Shown here: positions 11,476 to 22,731 of the stretch, piece after piece
Layout: each line of letters begins with the position of its first letter
How positions within the stretch are numbered: position 1 is the stretch's first letter
Source of the DNA: Porphyra umbilicalis
Lineage: Eukaryota; Rhodophyta; Bangiophyceae; Bangiales; Bangiaceae
Direction: 5' to 3'
DNA: 64,000 nucleotides
NCBI GenBank assembly: GCA_002049455.2
Contig: KV918782.1
Span: 248,001 to 312,000 of the forward strand
The notes under the pieces: generated by a model
Databases searched by the model: none
Seen by the model: the letters and a program-made list of their open reading frames with translations, nothing else
What the model was told of the DNA's origin: nothing
Position numbers and translations under genes: made by a program

Positions 11476-13910
11476 ATGCGAAACTGCCGTTCCAAAGCAG
11501 AGAATCCATCCCACCAGCCTGACCAGGCCCCCTCCCCGCCGCGCTGCAGCCACCGTCGCCTGCGGCCGCGCCACCACCCTCGCGGGGCGGCGGCTCTCCC
11601 ACCCGTGCCATCGACGGGAGGCGCCCCCCCCCCGCCACTCACACCCTCCCCCGCAACGCCCGCGGCGGGGGCACGGTCGCATCAAACAGCGGCGGTCGGG
11701 CCACCGCCCCCGCCGCACTGCGTCGTGCGCCCCTCGGGGGGGCCGTGGATTTTCCCAGAGACACCCGCCCGTCAGCTACGCGCCCTGCGGCGGCGGTGGC
11801 CGGTGCGTCGGTCGCAGACAAGGACAACATAGAAAGGCGGCCGGCGGGGCCCCCGACGGCGGCAGCCCGTCGCTCGCCGCCCGAAGGCTGGCGGCGCAGA
11901 GGCGCGTCGTATCCCGCCTGCTCGCGTGTCCGCACCAAGGACTCTCACGACTGACCGGTCAAGAGGGCGCACACGCCACCCAGACGAGCAGCGCGGACCG
12001 CCGCCCGCTGCCGCGGCACTGCCACCGCACCGTCGCCCCCCCCCGCTCCTCCCATGCCACCACACCGTTTCGCACCAGCATCTTGGCGGACCGGCGGGTG
12101 TGTCGAGCGGCAGCAGCACCGCGGCCGCCCCAGGCTGCCACCGCAGCCACGCCGCGACGCACCGTGGTGCCCCCGCTAATGGGAGGGACGAGCGGCGCGC
12201 GGGTGGCGGCAGGGGCGGTGGCAGCGGCGCGGAGGCGGCACCCACCCCTGCGAGCCACTTCCCCCGTAGGGCGGCAGCGACGCCGACGCCACGGTTGCGC
12301 CACGCGGCTCTCGCGTGGACGCGCGCTGCTGCGGCCACGAGCGGGGCTGCCGGCTGCCGCCGCCACCATCGCCGCCGCCGACTCCCCTCGCGCCGCAGCC
12401 GACCGGTGCCCGTGGCGCGACGTCATGCGCGCCGCCGCCACCGCTGTCGCGACCGCGGATGCGGGGGCGGCGGCGGCCACGCCGCCCGCCGCCGCTACCA
12501 CCGCCGCTGCCGCCGCTGCGGGCGGGCGCCCGTCTTGCGCGCGCGTCGGCGGAGCGGCGGCGGCGCCCGTGGCCGCCGCAAAACAGACGCGGCTGCGCCG
12601 CGCGCGCCGCCCGTCGACGGTGCGGTCGGAACCGTTGCGGCCGCCACGGGGGGACCGCCGACAAGGGCCGCCCGCTGCCACGCCGATCAACGGGCTTGGC
12701 GTCTGTTCCTTCTGCCGCCGCCCGCGGTGCGCAGTGGCGGTCGCGGTCGCCACCGCCATGGTGACGCCGGTAGTGACGGGACTGGGACCTCCCCGCCAGT
12801 GGACTGCCCTGGAAGCGGGCGGGGGACAATGGGGAAGGGGGAGGGGAAGGGGACGCCACCCACGGCGCCGCGGCGCCCAAATGTGCGCGACCGCCGTGCC
12901 CCGCGCCGCCCGGCGGCGCCAGCGGCACCACCGCCGGTCGCGCCGAGGCTGTGGCCCTTCATCTGCCCACGGGTGCCCTCCCCCGTGCCAAAATGGTCGC
13001 CTCCCCGCCACACACCGTCGGCACTCCGCCGTGGCTGCTCCACGCTGCGGCGGCAACGGGGGCGGCGACGGCGCCCCCGACCTCCCGCGTCGTCTCTGGC
13101 TTGTGGCCAACCGCCGGGGCGCGCGGTGGCAGCAACCGCCACCCGCGACCACGCGGCCGCGGCGTCCCCGCGCGGCCGCGCCAGCTACTTGCTCGCACAG
13201 GCAGCGGCATTGCTGTCCGCACGCACACAGGCCGCACGCCTTCCCCCCCCCACCCCCTTCCCTCCGCCCCCCTTCCCCACCCGCCGCGCGCCGCCAACCG
13301 CCCTCTCGTCGGCCACACCGGCGCCGGCGGGCGCCAGGCGCGGACCCCGCCGCCGCCGGCCACGGCGGCGGGCCACACCAGCGGCGGCCGCACCGCCGCC
13401 GCCCGCGCCCCGCGCGTGCGGTGGCGGCCGCCGCACCAGGGACGGCCGCAACCCTGGTGCGGCCGCGGCCGCCGGCACGTCCCACCCCTCACCCGCGCCG
13501 GCGCGCGCACGGTCGCCGCCCGTGGCGCCCCGCGCCGTGCCGCCCGTCGCGGACGCGGCGGCAGAGCGGCGCCGCAGCCCGCGACACGCCTCGGGCCCCC
13601 GCCTCGCGCGACGTTGCCGCCGGGCGGCCGCCTCAACGTGGGGGGGGGGGGGGGGGGCGAGCGGCCGCCGCATCGGCCAGCGCCGCCGGCACGCCGCGCG
13701 CACAGACCGCCGTCACGGTGGGGGCAGCGGTTGACCTGCCATTGATGGCGGGCGGAGGGGGGGGCGAGGGGGGGGGGGGTACGCAGGGCGCACAACGACG
13801 CGGCGGCAGCAGGGGCGGCGGAGGGGGGGGTGGCGTGCGACGCCGCGCGGCAAATGGGAGTCACGCGTCGCAGGCGCCCGCTGCCACGAAGGTGGGCACG
13901 GGGACACAAC
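11476..13910. other. Very GC-rich region with long overlapping ORFs, coding status unresolved
   Basis: Plus-strand frames from 11926 and 12083 and minus-strand frames from 13485 and 13972 are all open for 300-680 codons. This is expected in stop-poor GC-rich DNA. All translate to Arg/Ala/Pro/Gly-rich sequence. I recognise no domain and no similarity to the other genes in the window. A run of about 18 G lies near 13640. One real gene may be present, but neither strand nor frame can be chosen from the sequence. Confidence 0.3.
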
Positions 13911-13948
13911 ACAGCATCACCGCGCCATCTTCCATGCGATACAGTACA

Positions 13949-14133
13949 GCCGTTCTCCCAAAATTCCCGCACTCCATGTATACATGGAGCCTACATGTAC
14001 AGCCGTTCTCCCAAAAATCCCGCACTGCAACTGTCCCAAAAGTGTTCCAAATCGGCTTCTACGTGGTCGAAGAGGCCGATTTGGAACTCTGTTACAATAG
14101 TTGGAGTGCGGGTTTTTGGAGAGAACGGCTGTA
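13949..14133. mobile_element. Hairpin MITE (fold-back element) with a partial tandem copy
   Basis: The arms of 13998-14133 are imperfect inverted repeats of about 60 bp. They begin TACAGCCGTTCTC and meet at GAAGAGGCCGATTTGG. A partial copy of the left arm precedes it at 13949-13992. The right arm recurs at 22279-22340, so this is a dispersed family. No ORF. Confidence 0.75.
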
Positions 14134-14235
14134 ATGTGCTCCCTGAGAGCATGCACTTAGAAACGTCATTCCCATGGCCGAAGAGCACCATTTTATACAG
14201 AAAAAAGGCAGAGCGTTCCCGTTGCAGTACAAGAC

Positions 14236-14312
14236 ACAGATGATTCAGCTCAATATCTATAAAAGTGGACTCCATGGACTGGAATGGAAGACTTGCGACC
14301 CATATTCGCTTG
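14236..14312 (+). repeat. Dispersed repeat, copy 1
   Basis: The block running from CAGCTCAATATCTATAAAA to GCGACCCATATTC recurs in opposite orientation at 18383-18465 with good identity. It contains a TATA-like TATAAAA. It may be a promoter-bearing repeat or a short element fragment. Confidence 0.6.
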
Positions 14313-14571
14313 TTTCCCCCAACGTCCTTGTTTCTCGCTGCCTCTCTCCTCCCCTCGGTGTTTTTCTCCCTCGCTTCCATGTTGGACCAGGACCATCGGC
14401 ACGTGCCTCTGCTTCTCTATCTGCCGGTGGGCGCTGGCGTACCAAGACGCTTGCCCCGCTTTTACCTACTCGTACCCACCGCAAGGGTACTCCCCGACAC
14501 GACACGGGTGGCGCACCCACCGCGGCCCCGTGTACATAGGCAAGTATGATGACGGCGAGGACGGAGATTAA
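14284..14571 (+). CDS. Small hypothetical protein, 95 aa
   Basis: The ATG at 14284 opens a frame that ends at TAA 14571. The first 15 or so codons lie within a dispersed repeat shared with 18383-18465, which weakens the start. The last 50 residues are less biased: Tyr/Pro-rich (TYSYPPQGYSP) with an acidic tail KYDDGEDGD. That suggests a real exon, perhaps of a gene whose upstream part is spliced. It converges on the membrane-protein gene with about 110 bp between stops. No family recognised. Confidence 0.3.
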   Translation: MEDLRPIFACFPQRPCFSLPLSSPRCFSPSLPCWTRTIGTCLCFSICRWALAYQDACPAFTYSYPPQGYSPTRHGWRTHRGPVYIGKYDDGEDGD

Positions 14572-14680
14572 CCGGCTTGAGCTTGGCTTCAACTGCTTTT
14601 ATATCTGCTTTGCATCTTTACCCTCGCTTTGGTCGGCGCGTTGCCGACCCGGGATCCGCGTACGGGACCAATTGCTCATG

Positions 14681-15357
14681 CTAAAGGTAAACGCTACGAT
14701 ATTGGCATAACTCTGCTCCTGGTACCTGTTCCACGGTTGTAAAGTAGTTAAAGACGAACACGGCAATCACGGGAAAAACGTAGAACGCGGCCACAACGAG
14801 AGCCACGGTCTGGAGAAACCGCCGTGCTCCTTCGATGCACTGAGCTCGGGCCACAGGGCCCACCACTGAGAAACAGTAGGAAATCCCTGCCCTGCTGGCA
14901 CTTGAACGCGTGGTAGGTGGCCCGGCGGACGCCGGGGATCGCTTATAATCGGTGCCAGCTACTTGTGCACCCAAGCCACGGTACGAGAGAGCTCTCCGTC
15001 CGTCCATGTGTCCCACAACAGCGTAGCCTGGTTCGTGTAGAGCCAAATGATGTTCATGGTGAAGAGCACAAGAACGGCGGTGTTCTCCCAGCGGTAGCGT
15101 GCACGGGAACAGTACGCGCAACGCGCGAAAGCAAACCACACCACGAGGCCAATGGCGAAGAGGACGAGCGTCAAGGGTGCGCTCACCCACACCATTTGAT
15201 AGGAGATCGACTCGTCCAGCACCGCAGCCATGACATTGAGCAACAGTGCGATGAAGCCAGTGTACAGCGTCAAAATGTTGAATGACAGGGGTTGGACACG
15301 GACGCCGCCAGGGCCGCTGGCAAGTTCTCGCTTGTTGAGGTTATTCTCGATTGCCGT
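14681..15357 (-). CDS. 3' exons of a multi-pass membrane protein gene
   Basis: Minus-strand exon 15357-14963 encodes at least three hydrophobic segments (LYTGFIALLLNVMAAVL, APLTLVLFAIGLVVWFAFA and NTAVLVLFTMNIIWLY). A 71-bp intron (14962-14892; GTAGCT...CCAGCAG) then joins in phase to a last exon (14891-14681). That exon has one more strong membrane segment (TVALVVAAFYVFPVIAVFVF) and a TAA stop. The splice removes the in-frame TAG just after AWVHK and keeps hydrophobic coding on both sides, which supports it. The frame is closed by a stop at 15358-15360, so upstream exons must exist. A piece at about 15430-15500 (TTWSFIIPRLIFMLRF) may belong to it. The family is not recognised, and it could also be a decayed gene. 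Confidence 0.55.
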
Positions 15358-15360
15358 CTA

Positions 15361-16051
15361 AAGGCGGCGAAGTACCATGCTGGTCAAGGACAAGGGGTCA
15401 AGGAGAGGCGTTCACAGGGGAAGGTTGCCGCCGATCTAGAAACGGAGCATAAAGATCAAGCGGGGGATGATGAACGACCAAGTTGTTCGTGCTCGCACCC
15501 TCCACTCAAACTGAGGCCCGCATCTCGCTCCAAAACCCTTCAGGATGGCGCCACGACGGTATGGATGCCGGGCCTTCCTGCTGGTAAAGCTGACCCAAAC
15601 TCCTCGGAGGAACGTCAGTCCTCAGCTGGGGGTGGGGTTGAGGGTCGCAACAATGTACGTTCTATGGATACACCAATCACAGTCGGAGCGGTCAGCAGCT
15701 CCAGTGTGGCACTGCTGGAGCGCGGAAACAGCAGGCAGCCACAAAACGGGTCGCCAGTGCATTAGCCAGCGCAGAGCCGCCGGCGTGCAAGCCGCAAGGC
15801 ATTGGTAGATGGTCTATTTACCGCTGGCTTTTCGTGGGCTGTCGACGTCTGCCCACTTGTGCTGTAGTCCACTCGCTCTACCAATATCGGGCATTGCCAC
15901 GGAAGTAAAAGCTGGAGGCTCAACCTGCGCAGCACTCACAGTGATGGGCAAGCAGCGCTGTGATCCTTCTCTGGCGATGGAGCAATCAGCCGTTTTGATC
16001 AAAAAAAATAAAAACATATCATGGAATCGCCTTCTGGGAGCTCCACACTGT
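15361..16051. other. Probable upstream part of the membrane-protein gene, exons unresolved
   Basis: Balanced base composition, unlike the GC-rich surroundings. Minus-strand frames contain a short membrane-like piece at about 15430-15500. I could not place reliable splice sites. Confidence 0.3.
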
Positions 16052-16576
16052 GGGTGCTCTCAAACTGTAGTGATGCACACATATAATTAGATCACGAGAC
16101 TTGCTCTCCGTTTCAGAGGTGGCAGTCTGCATTCGTGTCCTCAGGGATCTGAAGGCGTGTCAGTGTTGCAAGGGTCGCGATGACGCTAAAAGCCAATAGA
16201 ATTACCTGGCTGAGAAGGACTGTCCTGTCACAGGGGTCACAGGGCCCGGACAGTGCCTGCACCCCTGCCCCCCCCCACCGCCCCGAGCTGCGCGCGGCGA
16301 CCGCGCGCAGCGACTTCAGGGGCTCGAAGCGCCCACGATGACCTGCGGGTGATCGTGCCTGCGCGCCGGCTTCTGTTGCGGCGGCGCGTCGGTGGTTGCT
16401 GACGACATCTACTGGTGCGCTTGGACACGCCCCGTCGCGCGGCGGTCGATCCCTCCCGCCCGCCCGCGCGCTGTGTCGGCCGCCCTGCCCGCCGCGCGTA
16501 GGTGCGCTGCGCGGCGGGGTGATTGCCCCGCCCGTGGGCGCTGCGCCACGCCGGCGGGCCGCCGCCGCTGCGGCCC
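16052..16576 (+). repeat. Dispersed 525-bp repeat, uninterrupted copy
   Basis: From CAAACTGTAGTGATGCACAC to the GCCGCCGCTGCGG block, this matches 40841-41190 followed by 46687-about 46860. In that second copy a DIRS-like element splits the repeat between GCTGAC and CATCTA. No protein-coding content is evident. It has a SINE-like size, but no tRNA-like A/B boxes are recognised. Confidence 0.85.
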
Positions 16577-17359
16577 TACGGGCCCAGAACCTCGATAAAA
16601 ACTCGATATCGAGGTTTTTCGGTACCATTGGGACCAGATCGCAGGTCTTTCGGGCTTGTGAAGCAACTCTGTTTGAGGCCAGCGTTCTTGCCTGACTGTT
16701 CACGGCGCTGATTGGCCGTTCGCAAGGAGGCGCCTGTGAGACACACGAGACGTCTAGTCGACACTAGAATACGTTAGAAGGATCTGAGAATGCTTAAAAC
16801 AGCCAATCAGATTCGTCGGGAGGGATCAACTGCCTCTACTAATACGCAGCACAGTTGGCTGGACGAGGCTACGGTGACTCCACCGTCAGTCCCACTGCGC
16901 CCACCTCGCCTCGCACCCCGTAGCGCTCCCTTCACCCCGCAGCCCCCCACCACCCCCACTGTATACCCCCGATTCCCGCAACCGTATACGACCCCTCCCC
17001 CCCCTCTATCCCGCTCTATTTCCTGCCCTCCTCCCCTCTCCGAGCAGCCGCTCCAATCCACCTGCCAGCCTCGTCCTCGCGGCCACCTGCCCCACCCAGT
17101 GCCCAGGACAGCTTCTGCGTGCTCTTCTTGCGGACGTAGCAATTTCAATTATCAGTGACCACTGTGCACAAAGAGTCTCAGGACTCGAGCTGTGCCCAGC
17201 ATAGAAGCCATGCGATTGGTCTCTCAGTGCTTACACGATTTTAAATTGCGCGACCGGGGGCTGGAGGGTGTCTCTTGCCGGTCCCACGTCGACTGACCAA
17301 CGCCGACGATCGTGCCACCTCCTACCGCCAGCGTACGCAGAGCTGTGTGCCACCCCAAG
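16577..17359. other. No supportable gene
   Basis: Contains a small palindrome around AACCTCGAT/ATCGAGGTT (16588-16616), whose motif recurs near 18205-18225. It also holds C-rich DNA at 16880-17100. No domain or splice-bounded exon is visible. Confidence 0.4.
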
Positions 17360-18002
17360 ATGCCGGACCCTGCTTCCCGACGCCGACGCCCACCTCGTCC
17401 GTCTGCGTCGCACGATGATGATGGTGAGTCCTGGTCATTCTTTGGTTCGAAGAGGATAGGCTGTGGGGCTGGGCGGATGGCAAGAGGAGTAACGCCGGGG
17501 ATCTGGTGCAATCGTAGCTGACTCCCCTTCTTCTTCGTGTTCGTGACCCATATTCTTTTCTTCTGTGCCCTGACTGTCGCACTTCTATATATCACCCCCA
17601 GTGATTTCGTCTTTATCTCGTGCTTGGGGCTTTTACAGGCGTGGCTGCCGCCGTACGAGCGGCGGAGGCGATGAGATGCGCCGCGAAGGATCGGGCCGCG
17701 GCCGAGAGGAGCGGCGCGCGGAGCAGCGGGAGGTGCGCGCATCGGTCGGTAGCGCGGGTGAAGGACACGCCGCGACAACCGATGGCGGCGGTGACGGAGG
17801 GGGCGGGGACAACGGTGAGTGGGGGGTGAGGGATGGCGGCGAGGGGGGGGTGGAGGATGGCGGTGAGGGGGGGGTGGAGGACGGCGGTGAGGGGGGGTGG
17901 AGGATGGCGGTGAGGGGGGTGGGGGGCAGCTATGGGAGCGGGGGCGGGGGCACCGACGCCGAGGCTGCGATTCAGCAGCGTTTCTTGGCGCAGCTGCCGT
18001 AG
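17360..18002 (+). CDS. Possible small intron-containing gene
   Basis: ATG 17360 opens a 64-nt exon (MPDPASRRRRPPRPSASHDDD) ending at a strong donor GTGAGT (17424). A pyrimidine-rich stretch ending TTTTACAG (17638) precedes an in-phase Ala/Arg-rich exon (17639-17815), which ends at a second GTGAGT (17816). The downstream tail ending FLAQLP and a stop at 18002 could be the last exon. The intervening G-rich minisatellite (17826-17922) would then be intronic. No family is recognised. An opposite-strand ORF (18204-17224) is the alternative. Confidence 0.3.
17826..17922 (+). repeat. Minisatellite, about 24-bp unit x4
   Basis: Four near-identical G-rich units (GTGGAGGATGGCGGTGAGGG plus extra G), each containing a GGTGAG donor-like core. 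The repeat may lie inside an intron of the candidate gene at 17360-18002. Confidence 0.8.
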
Positions 18003-19426
18003 GCAGCAGTAGAAATAAACCGGCCGACAAAGAAATAACGAGCGATATGACAAATAACGGGGACCACGTTGCTGCTATTCTTCTGCTGGCTATCCTCGAG
18101 AGAGGCAGTGAGAGCCAGTGAACGTTTTCCATGTGGAACGACACAGGCCATCGATGCGGCTGATCCCTCGGCTTGAGAGCGATTGTGAGCCATCCAAAGT
18201 CCAATACATCGAGGTTTTATCGAGGTTTTTGCACGCCCAGACTTGGTGGAATCGCTTACAGAGACGTTCATAGCTGAAGAGGCCCACCATCTCGCATACT
18301 GTAGCTCGAACACGTCTTAATTCACGCGATAAATCACCACTTCTTGGTGGTACAGTGCGCTTTCGGTATATGAGAATCGTTTACAAGAGAATATGGGTCG
18401 CGAGTCTTCCATTCCAGTCCGTGCAGGCCACTTTTTATCCATATTGAGCTGAATTAGCTGTCTCTTATAACAAGAACGCACTGTATTCGGTCGCAGGAAG
18501 CCAACGCGGGTCGGCGGAAACGTGCGGGTAGGGGTGGCAGTAGCCTCATCCGGGTCAAGCGTAGGGTCGCTGGCGTCACCCTTCCATGCCTCCCCATTTC
18601 CAGCAAAGCGCCCGTGGACGACCAACGAAACGCCCTCATATACTGACCGCGACAGGTGCCAGGTACCCCCGCCGCGACCACCGCCGCCGCCACCTTGCCA
18701 TAAGACGAATGTTCATCCCGCTCGTCCCCATCCCCTCCACCGCGCGCGCGCTCGTGGCAGCCACTGGGGCGGCCAAGCGCCCCCGCCCGCGTCCCGGCAA
18801 CAGCGGCGCGCCACCGGCCCCAATGCAATGCAACGCAAACACATGTCCTCCCCGCCCGCTCGGCGACGGCGGGAAAAAGGCACCGCGCATCTCCCCCCCG
18901 CCCCCAGCGACGGCGGGTTAAAAGGCGCAGCGCATGTCCCTCCCTCCCCCCAAAGCCTCGGAGGAAAAAAGGAGCAGCGCAAGTCCCTCCCCCACCGGCG
19001 ACGGCAGCAAAGGCGCAGCGCGTGTGTGGGATACATGCGGCTGTGATGCAAAGCGGCCAGACAACTGCAATGACCGTACCCGGCCGCATGCCCGCTTCCC
19101 GCGGCGTGCCGGCAATGCCCCCCACGTACGCGTATACGTTTTGGTGGGCAACGGTCGCACGCCGTCGCCGCCGGTTGTTTGAAAAGGTTGCGGTGTCCAA
19201 CTGCGTCGCGAAGCGTGCGTTGGACACCTCCGGCATAGTGTCGAGCGTCAGGAGGACGCTGATTGAGAGCTGTCGCTCTCCCGCTCCAGGGTGTCCTTTT
19301 GCATGCCCGGTGGCTGGTGCACCTCCGCATCGCTCCAATGCCCCCCGCGCCGTGACCGCCGCATCGCCCGCCCGTCCCAAGCCGCGCATGCCGAGACGCC
19401 ACGCCAGCCGCCGCGCGCCGCGCTCC
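18003..19426. other. No supportable gene; contains an inverted copy of a dispersed repeat
   Basis: 18383-18465 is the reverse-oriented copy of the repeat at 14236-14312. The rest is mixed-composition DNA and then C-rich DNA. The long minus-strand frame running into 20550 is only supported from about 19427 upward. Confidence 0.4.
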
Positions 19427-19780
19427 CTACAACGCCGCCGAGCCCCACTCCTCGTGCGTCGGCTCCCCGGCTGCTCGCCGCGACGCTGCCACGGCGTCGT
19501 CTGCACCACTCGATGGGGCCCGGGTGACCCCCCCCCCACTTCCCCCCCCCCCCCCCCCCCCCACCTCGCGGGCCGATGCGCGCGCGAGCAGCGCGGCGGC
19601 GGCGGCGAGCTTGGCCGCCTCGGACCGCGCTTTGCGCTCCGCGTTGGACCGCCGCGCCGCCGCCCGGTTGCGCGCGATGCGCGCGCGGAGCACCCCACTC
19701 TCCACCCGCGCCAAGTCGATGCGCGACCGGCGGGGGCCGCCGCCCACCGACGCCGCCGCCACGGCCGACACGCGGATGCC

Positions 19781-19824
<44 letters not shown>

Positions 19825-21152
19825 TGCCGCTTCCGCTGCCGCTACCGACGCCGCCAGAACCGGCGGCGTCATGGTCGCCGCTGCTGCCCGACGCCACCCC
19901 CGACGTGACGTCGGGCACCGTGGGTGGGGTGCCCCCCCCCCCGCGCGGCCCCCCCCCCCCCCCCTCCACGGCGACAGGCGGAGGCCCCCCGGGTGCACGC
20001 CCGCCGTTTGGATGGCGAGCGCTTGTAGCCGCGCCGTCACCGACGCGGACGCCACGTCGCGGCGGAGGACCGTCGACACGACCGCGCCGGTGGGGGGGGC
20101 GACGGCAGCGGCGGCGGCGGCGGCGCCCACCCACACGCCCACCCCCGCGGCGGCGAGGGCGTCGGCAACAGCCGTGACGCGGGCGGTGCCAAACGTGCCG
20201 ACCTCCGCGTCCAAATAGCGGCGGAGGGCAACGGTGGGGGGGGGGGGAGCGGGACCACACACGTGGCCACGCAGCGGTCCCACGGGGACGCCCCGCCGGC
20301 GGGGCTGTCGCCAGGATGACCGCCACCCCCGCCGCCGCCGCCGCCGCCACCACCGCCGCCACCGACGCGGTAGGCGCGCCGTGACACGCGGGCGACGAGC
20401 GTCGGCGGGCGCCCCGCAACGGTCGGCCGCCGCAGCGTCGTGGTCGTTGTGAGCTGCTGGCCTGGGCGGCAGACGGTGAAGAGGACGTGACGCCCGTCGG
20501 CGGTTGCGCGCGCATACGCCATGACCTTGTCCGCGGGCCACAGCACCCACCGGCCGACGACGCCGGTGCCGCCGCAGGCGGCCGCGGCGGCGGTGGCGGC
20601 CTTGGACGGGTCCTCTGAGGAGAGCACCTCCTCCACGACCGACACCCCTTGGATGGTCGCCCGGTCCGCCGCCTCTGCGGTGGGGAGGAGGAGCATGGAA
20701 CGCACCGCGACGGGGCCGCCAGTCACCGCCGCCGCCGCTGCCGCAGCCGCCGCAGACGGGTTGCCCCCGTCGTCGGCAATGGCGCTGCCGTGGTGGTCCA
20801 GCGACCCGCCGCTGCCGCCGCCGTCGCCGCTGCCGCCGCCGTCAGAGAAAACGCCCACCCCCGTCTCGTCCGTCGCCATGACACCGCTGGTGGCCGACGC
20901 CCACTCGCAGAGGTCAAACGTGAGCGCGGTGGGCATGGCCCGCACCGCGGCGGCGGGGATGCGGTCGCCGCCGACGGCGCGGCCTGCGGCGGCCGTGTGC
21001 GTCGGTAAGTAGGGGGTGAGCCAGTCCGACCACGCGTGGCCACGGAGCCACGGGCGGAGTTCGGGGATGGCCATCAGGGCGGCGCGGTCGAGGAGGATCG
21101 GCTCCATGGCGGTCGGCCGGGGGGCGGCTGCATCACTTTGTCGGCAGGACAT
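19427..21152 (-). CDS. bZIP-like regulatory protein with a conserved N-terminal region (paralogue B)
   Basis: Paralogue of 1868-3696, read in three frames that switch at homopolymers. The first segment starts at ATG 21152 (MSCRQSD; inner ATG 21107) and carries PTHTAAAG, RSMLLLPT...GVSVVEE and VGRWVLWPADKV, then a poly-Gly run. The frame changes at the G run near 20235-20247. The second segment has RRYLDAEVGTFG and TAGVHPGGLRLSP. The frame changes again at the C run near 19957-19970. The third segment has a Gly/Ser linker and the basic region RNRAAARRSNAERKARSEAA (about 19615-19675), then an Ala/Leu-rich helix. As in paralogue A, Asn replaces the invariant bZIP Arg, and no canonical zipper heptads follow. 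The stop at 19427 lies beyond a further run of about 20 C, so the C-terminus is uncertain. Likely a nuclear regulator, by inference. Confidence 0.7.
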
Positions 21153-22200
21153 TGTCGGCGGCGGGGGGGCTGGGCGGGGTGGGAACTGTCGGGGGCGGCG
21201 AATGGTGTATGCCCTACTCTTGCAAAACGCAGGGGGGGGCGCCAGCGAGACGAAACAAAAAACGAGGGGGGGGGACGGGAAACACGGGAGCACGCACGGT
21301 GGTGTAGAGCCCCGTGGGGCCCCTGGAGAGCGCTTTCGAGGGGTGATGCTCCTTCGAACAGTGTGCCACTGCCACCCATCCCAACAGCGAGGACCAGCGG
21401 GCCACCAATCACACGCGTGCCAGTTTGATTGGTGACGCCGGCGGTCGGCGAGCCCCCCGTCGAAAGTGAGGCAATTGGAAGTGGGGGCAAGCATGACGGG
21501 TCGACCAGCGAGCAGCAAGATGCAGCCGTTGACTGAAGAAACGGGAGAGAACAGCGTGGTTAACGAATAACCACTTGTTGACGAGCCGCGGGAGCGACGT
21601 TACGTGGCGGCGACCCCATTGCGGATATGATAGTGTGTCGGACACGGCGTACAGTACAGCAGTGCAGTGGCAGGTTAACCTCACCCTGCCTGCACCCACT
21701 CTGCGTCGTGGCCACTCACGGTGGGTACACTCCGCAGCCGCGCTATGACCGCATCGGCGACCGGCCCTTCCCAAGACGGGGGGGGACCGCGGGCGCGTCA
21801 GCGTCGGCCTGCCACCACGGTCCGCGTGGGCGGTCGGGGTGCCCATCCCCGACCCCCGCCCCGCCCGCGTGCCGACCGGTGGCGGTGGCACGGCGCCTCC
21901 CGTCTCGCGGCCGCCGCCCCCGACCACCGCCGCCGACCGCACCGCCGTCGGGGGGTCTGGTTTGGTCACGGGCGCACCGCCGCGGGGCGGCGGTGGCGCC
22001 CTCTGACGCGGGCGGGCGTACGGGCGGGCCGGCATTTCTTTTGCCACGCCACCGCCGTAGAGCGGGTGCGGGGGAGCGGCACCACGTCGGCACGGGAAGG
22101 AAGGCGTGCGGCGCGCGACGCGGCTCAGCCGCCGCGCGCACCGCCGCGTATGCCGCCACGTGTGGCGGTACCTCGCCCTCGCTGCGCCGACGACGCGCGA
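21153..22200. other. Upstream region of paralogue B, no supportable gene
   Basis: Overlapping low-complexity ORFs on both strands without domains. The first several hundred bases probably hold the promoter and leader of the minus-strand bZIP-like gene. Confidence 0.4.
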
Positions 22201-22260
22201 CCCCTACGACCCCGCAGAGGCCGATATAGTTCCAAGTCGGCCTCTGCGGGGTCGTAGGGG
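22201..22260. repeat. Perfect 24-bp inverted repeat (hairpin), 12-nt loop
   Basis: 22201-22224 and 22237-22260 are exact reverse complements around a 12-nt loop. A third, slightly altered copy of the arm (CCTCTACGACCCCGCTGAGG) follows at about 22262-22281 and runs into the MITE arm at 22279-22340. Confidence 0.85.
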
Positions 22261-22278
22261 GCCTCTACGACCCCGCTG

Positions 22279-22340
22279 AGGCCGATTTGGAACTATTTTG
22301 TAACAGTTTGGAGTGCGGGATTTTTCGAAGAACGGCTGTA
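22279..22340 (+). mobile_element. Half copy of the hairpin MITE family
   Basis: GAGGCCGATTTGGAACT...GGAGTGCGGG...GAACGGCTGTA matches the right arm of the element at 13998-14133. The left half is replaced by the hairpin at 22201-22260, which ends in the same GCCGA core. Confidence 0.65.
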
Positions 22341-22731
22341 CCGGTAGACTTGTGTTTCCGAGTCCGATGTCAAAGTGCCAGAAAAAGGCTTTCTGGCATC
22401 CGCAGTACTCACCTATACACTGCCCTTGGACCACCTCTATATCTTGGCGCCAAAAAGCCGCCAGGAGCAATTTTTTTTTTGCATAGAGCACGCAACTCCA
22501 TGGGTGTGCCAAGAACCTTTTCCAATGTCGTATTGTCATTGCTACAGTGTTGCCACAATGAGATCCCTCAAGGAAATTGCTGCCCATATGATCGTTCCTA
22601 GAGTGAGCTGCTTTTTCACAATACGCAGGGGGGCAGATCAGAAAATCTGCCAGGGTCAAGACGGCTCACACAGCAAAGAAGAGGCACAACGTGAATAAAA
22701 AGAGAGCTCATGCTACATGTCACGTCACCCT
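22341..22731. other. Intergenic, no gene seen
   Basis: Less GC-rich than its surroundings. It contains a T run at about 22471-22480 and short ORFs only. It is downstream of the minus-strand oxidase gene and so includes its 3' end region. Confidence 0.5.

Noticed and set aside
12083..14134. 683-aa plus-strand ORF as a gene
   Set aside because: It runs through a MITE at its 3' end, is Arg/Ala/Pro-rich, and competes with equally long frames on both strands.
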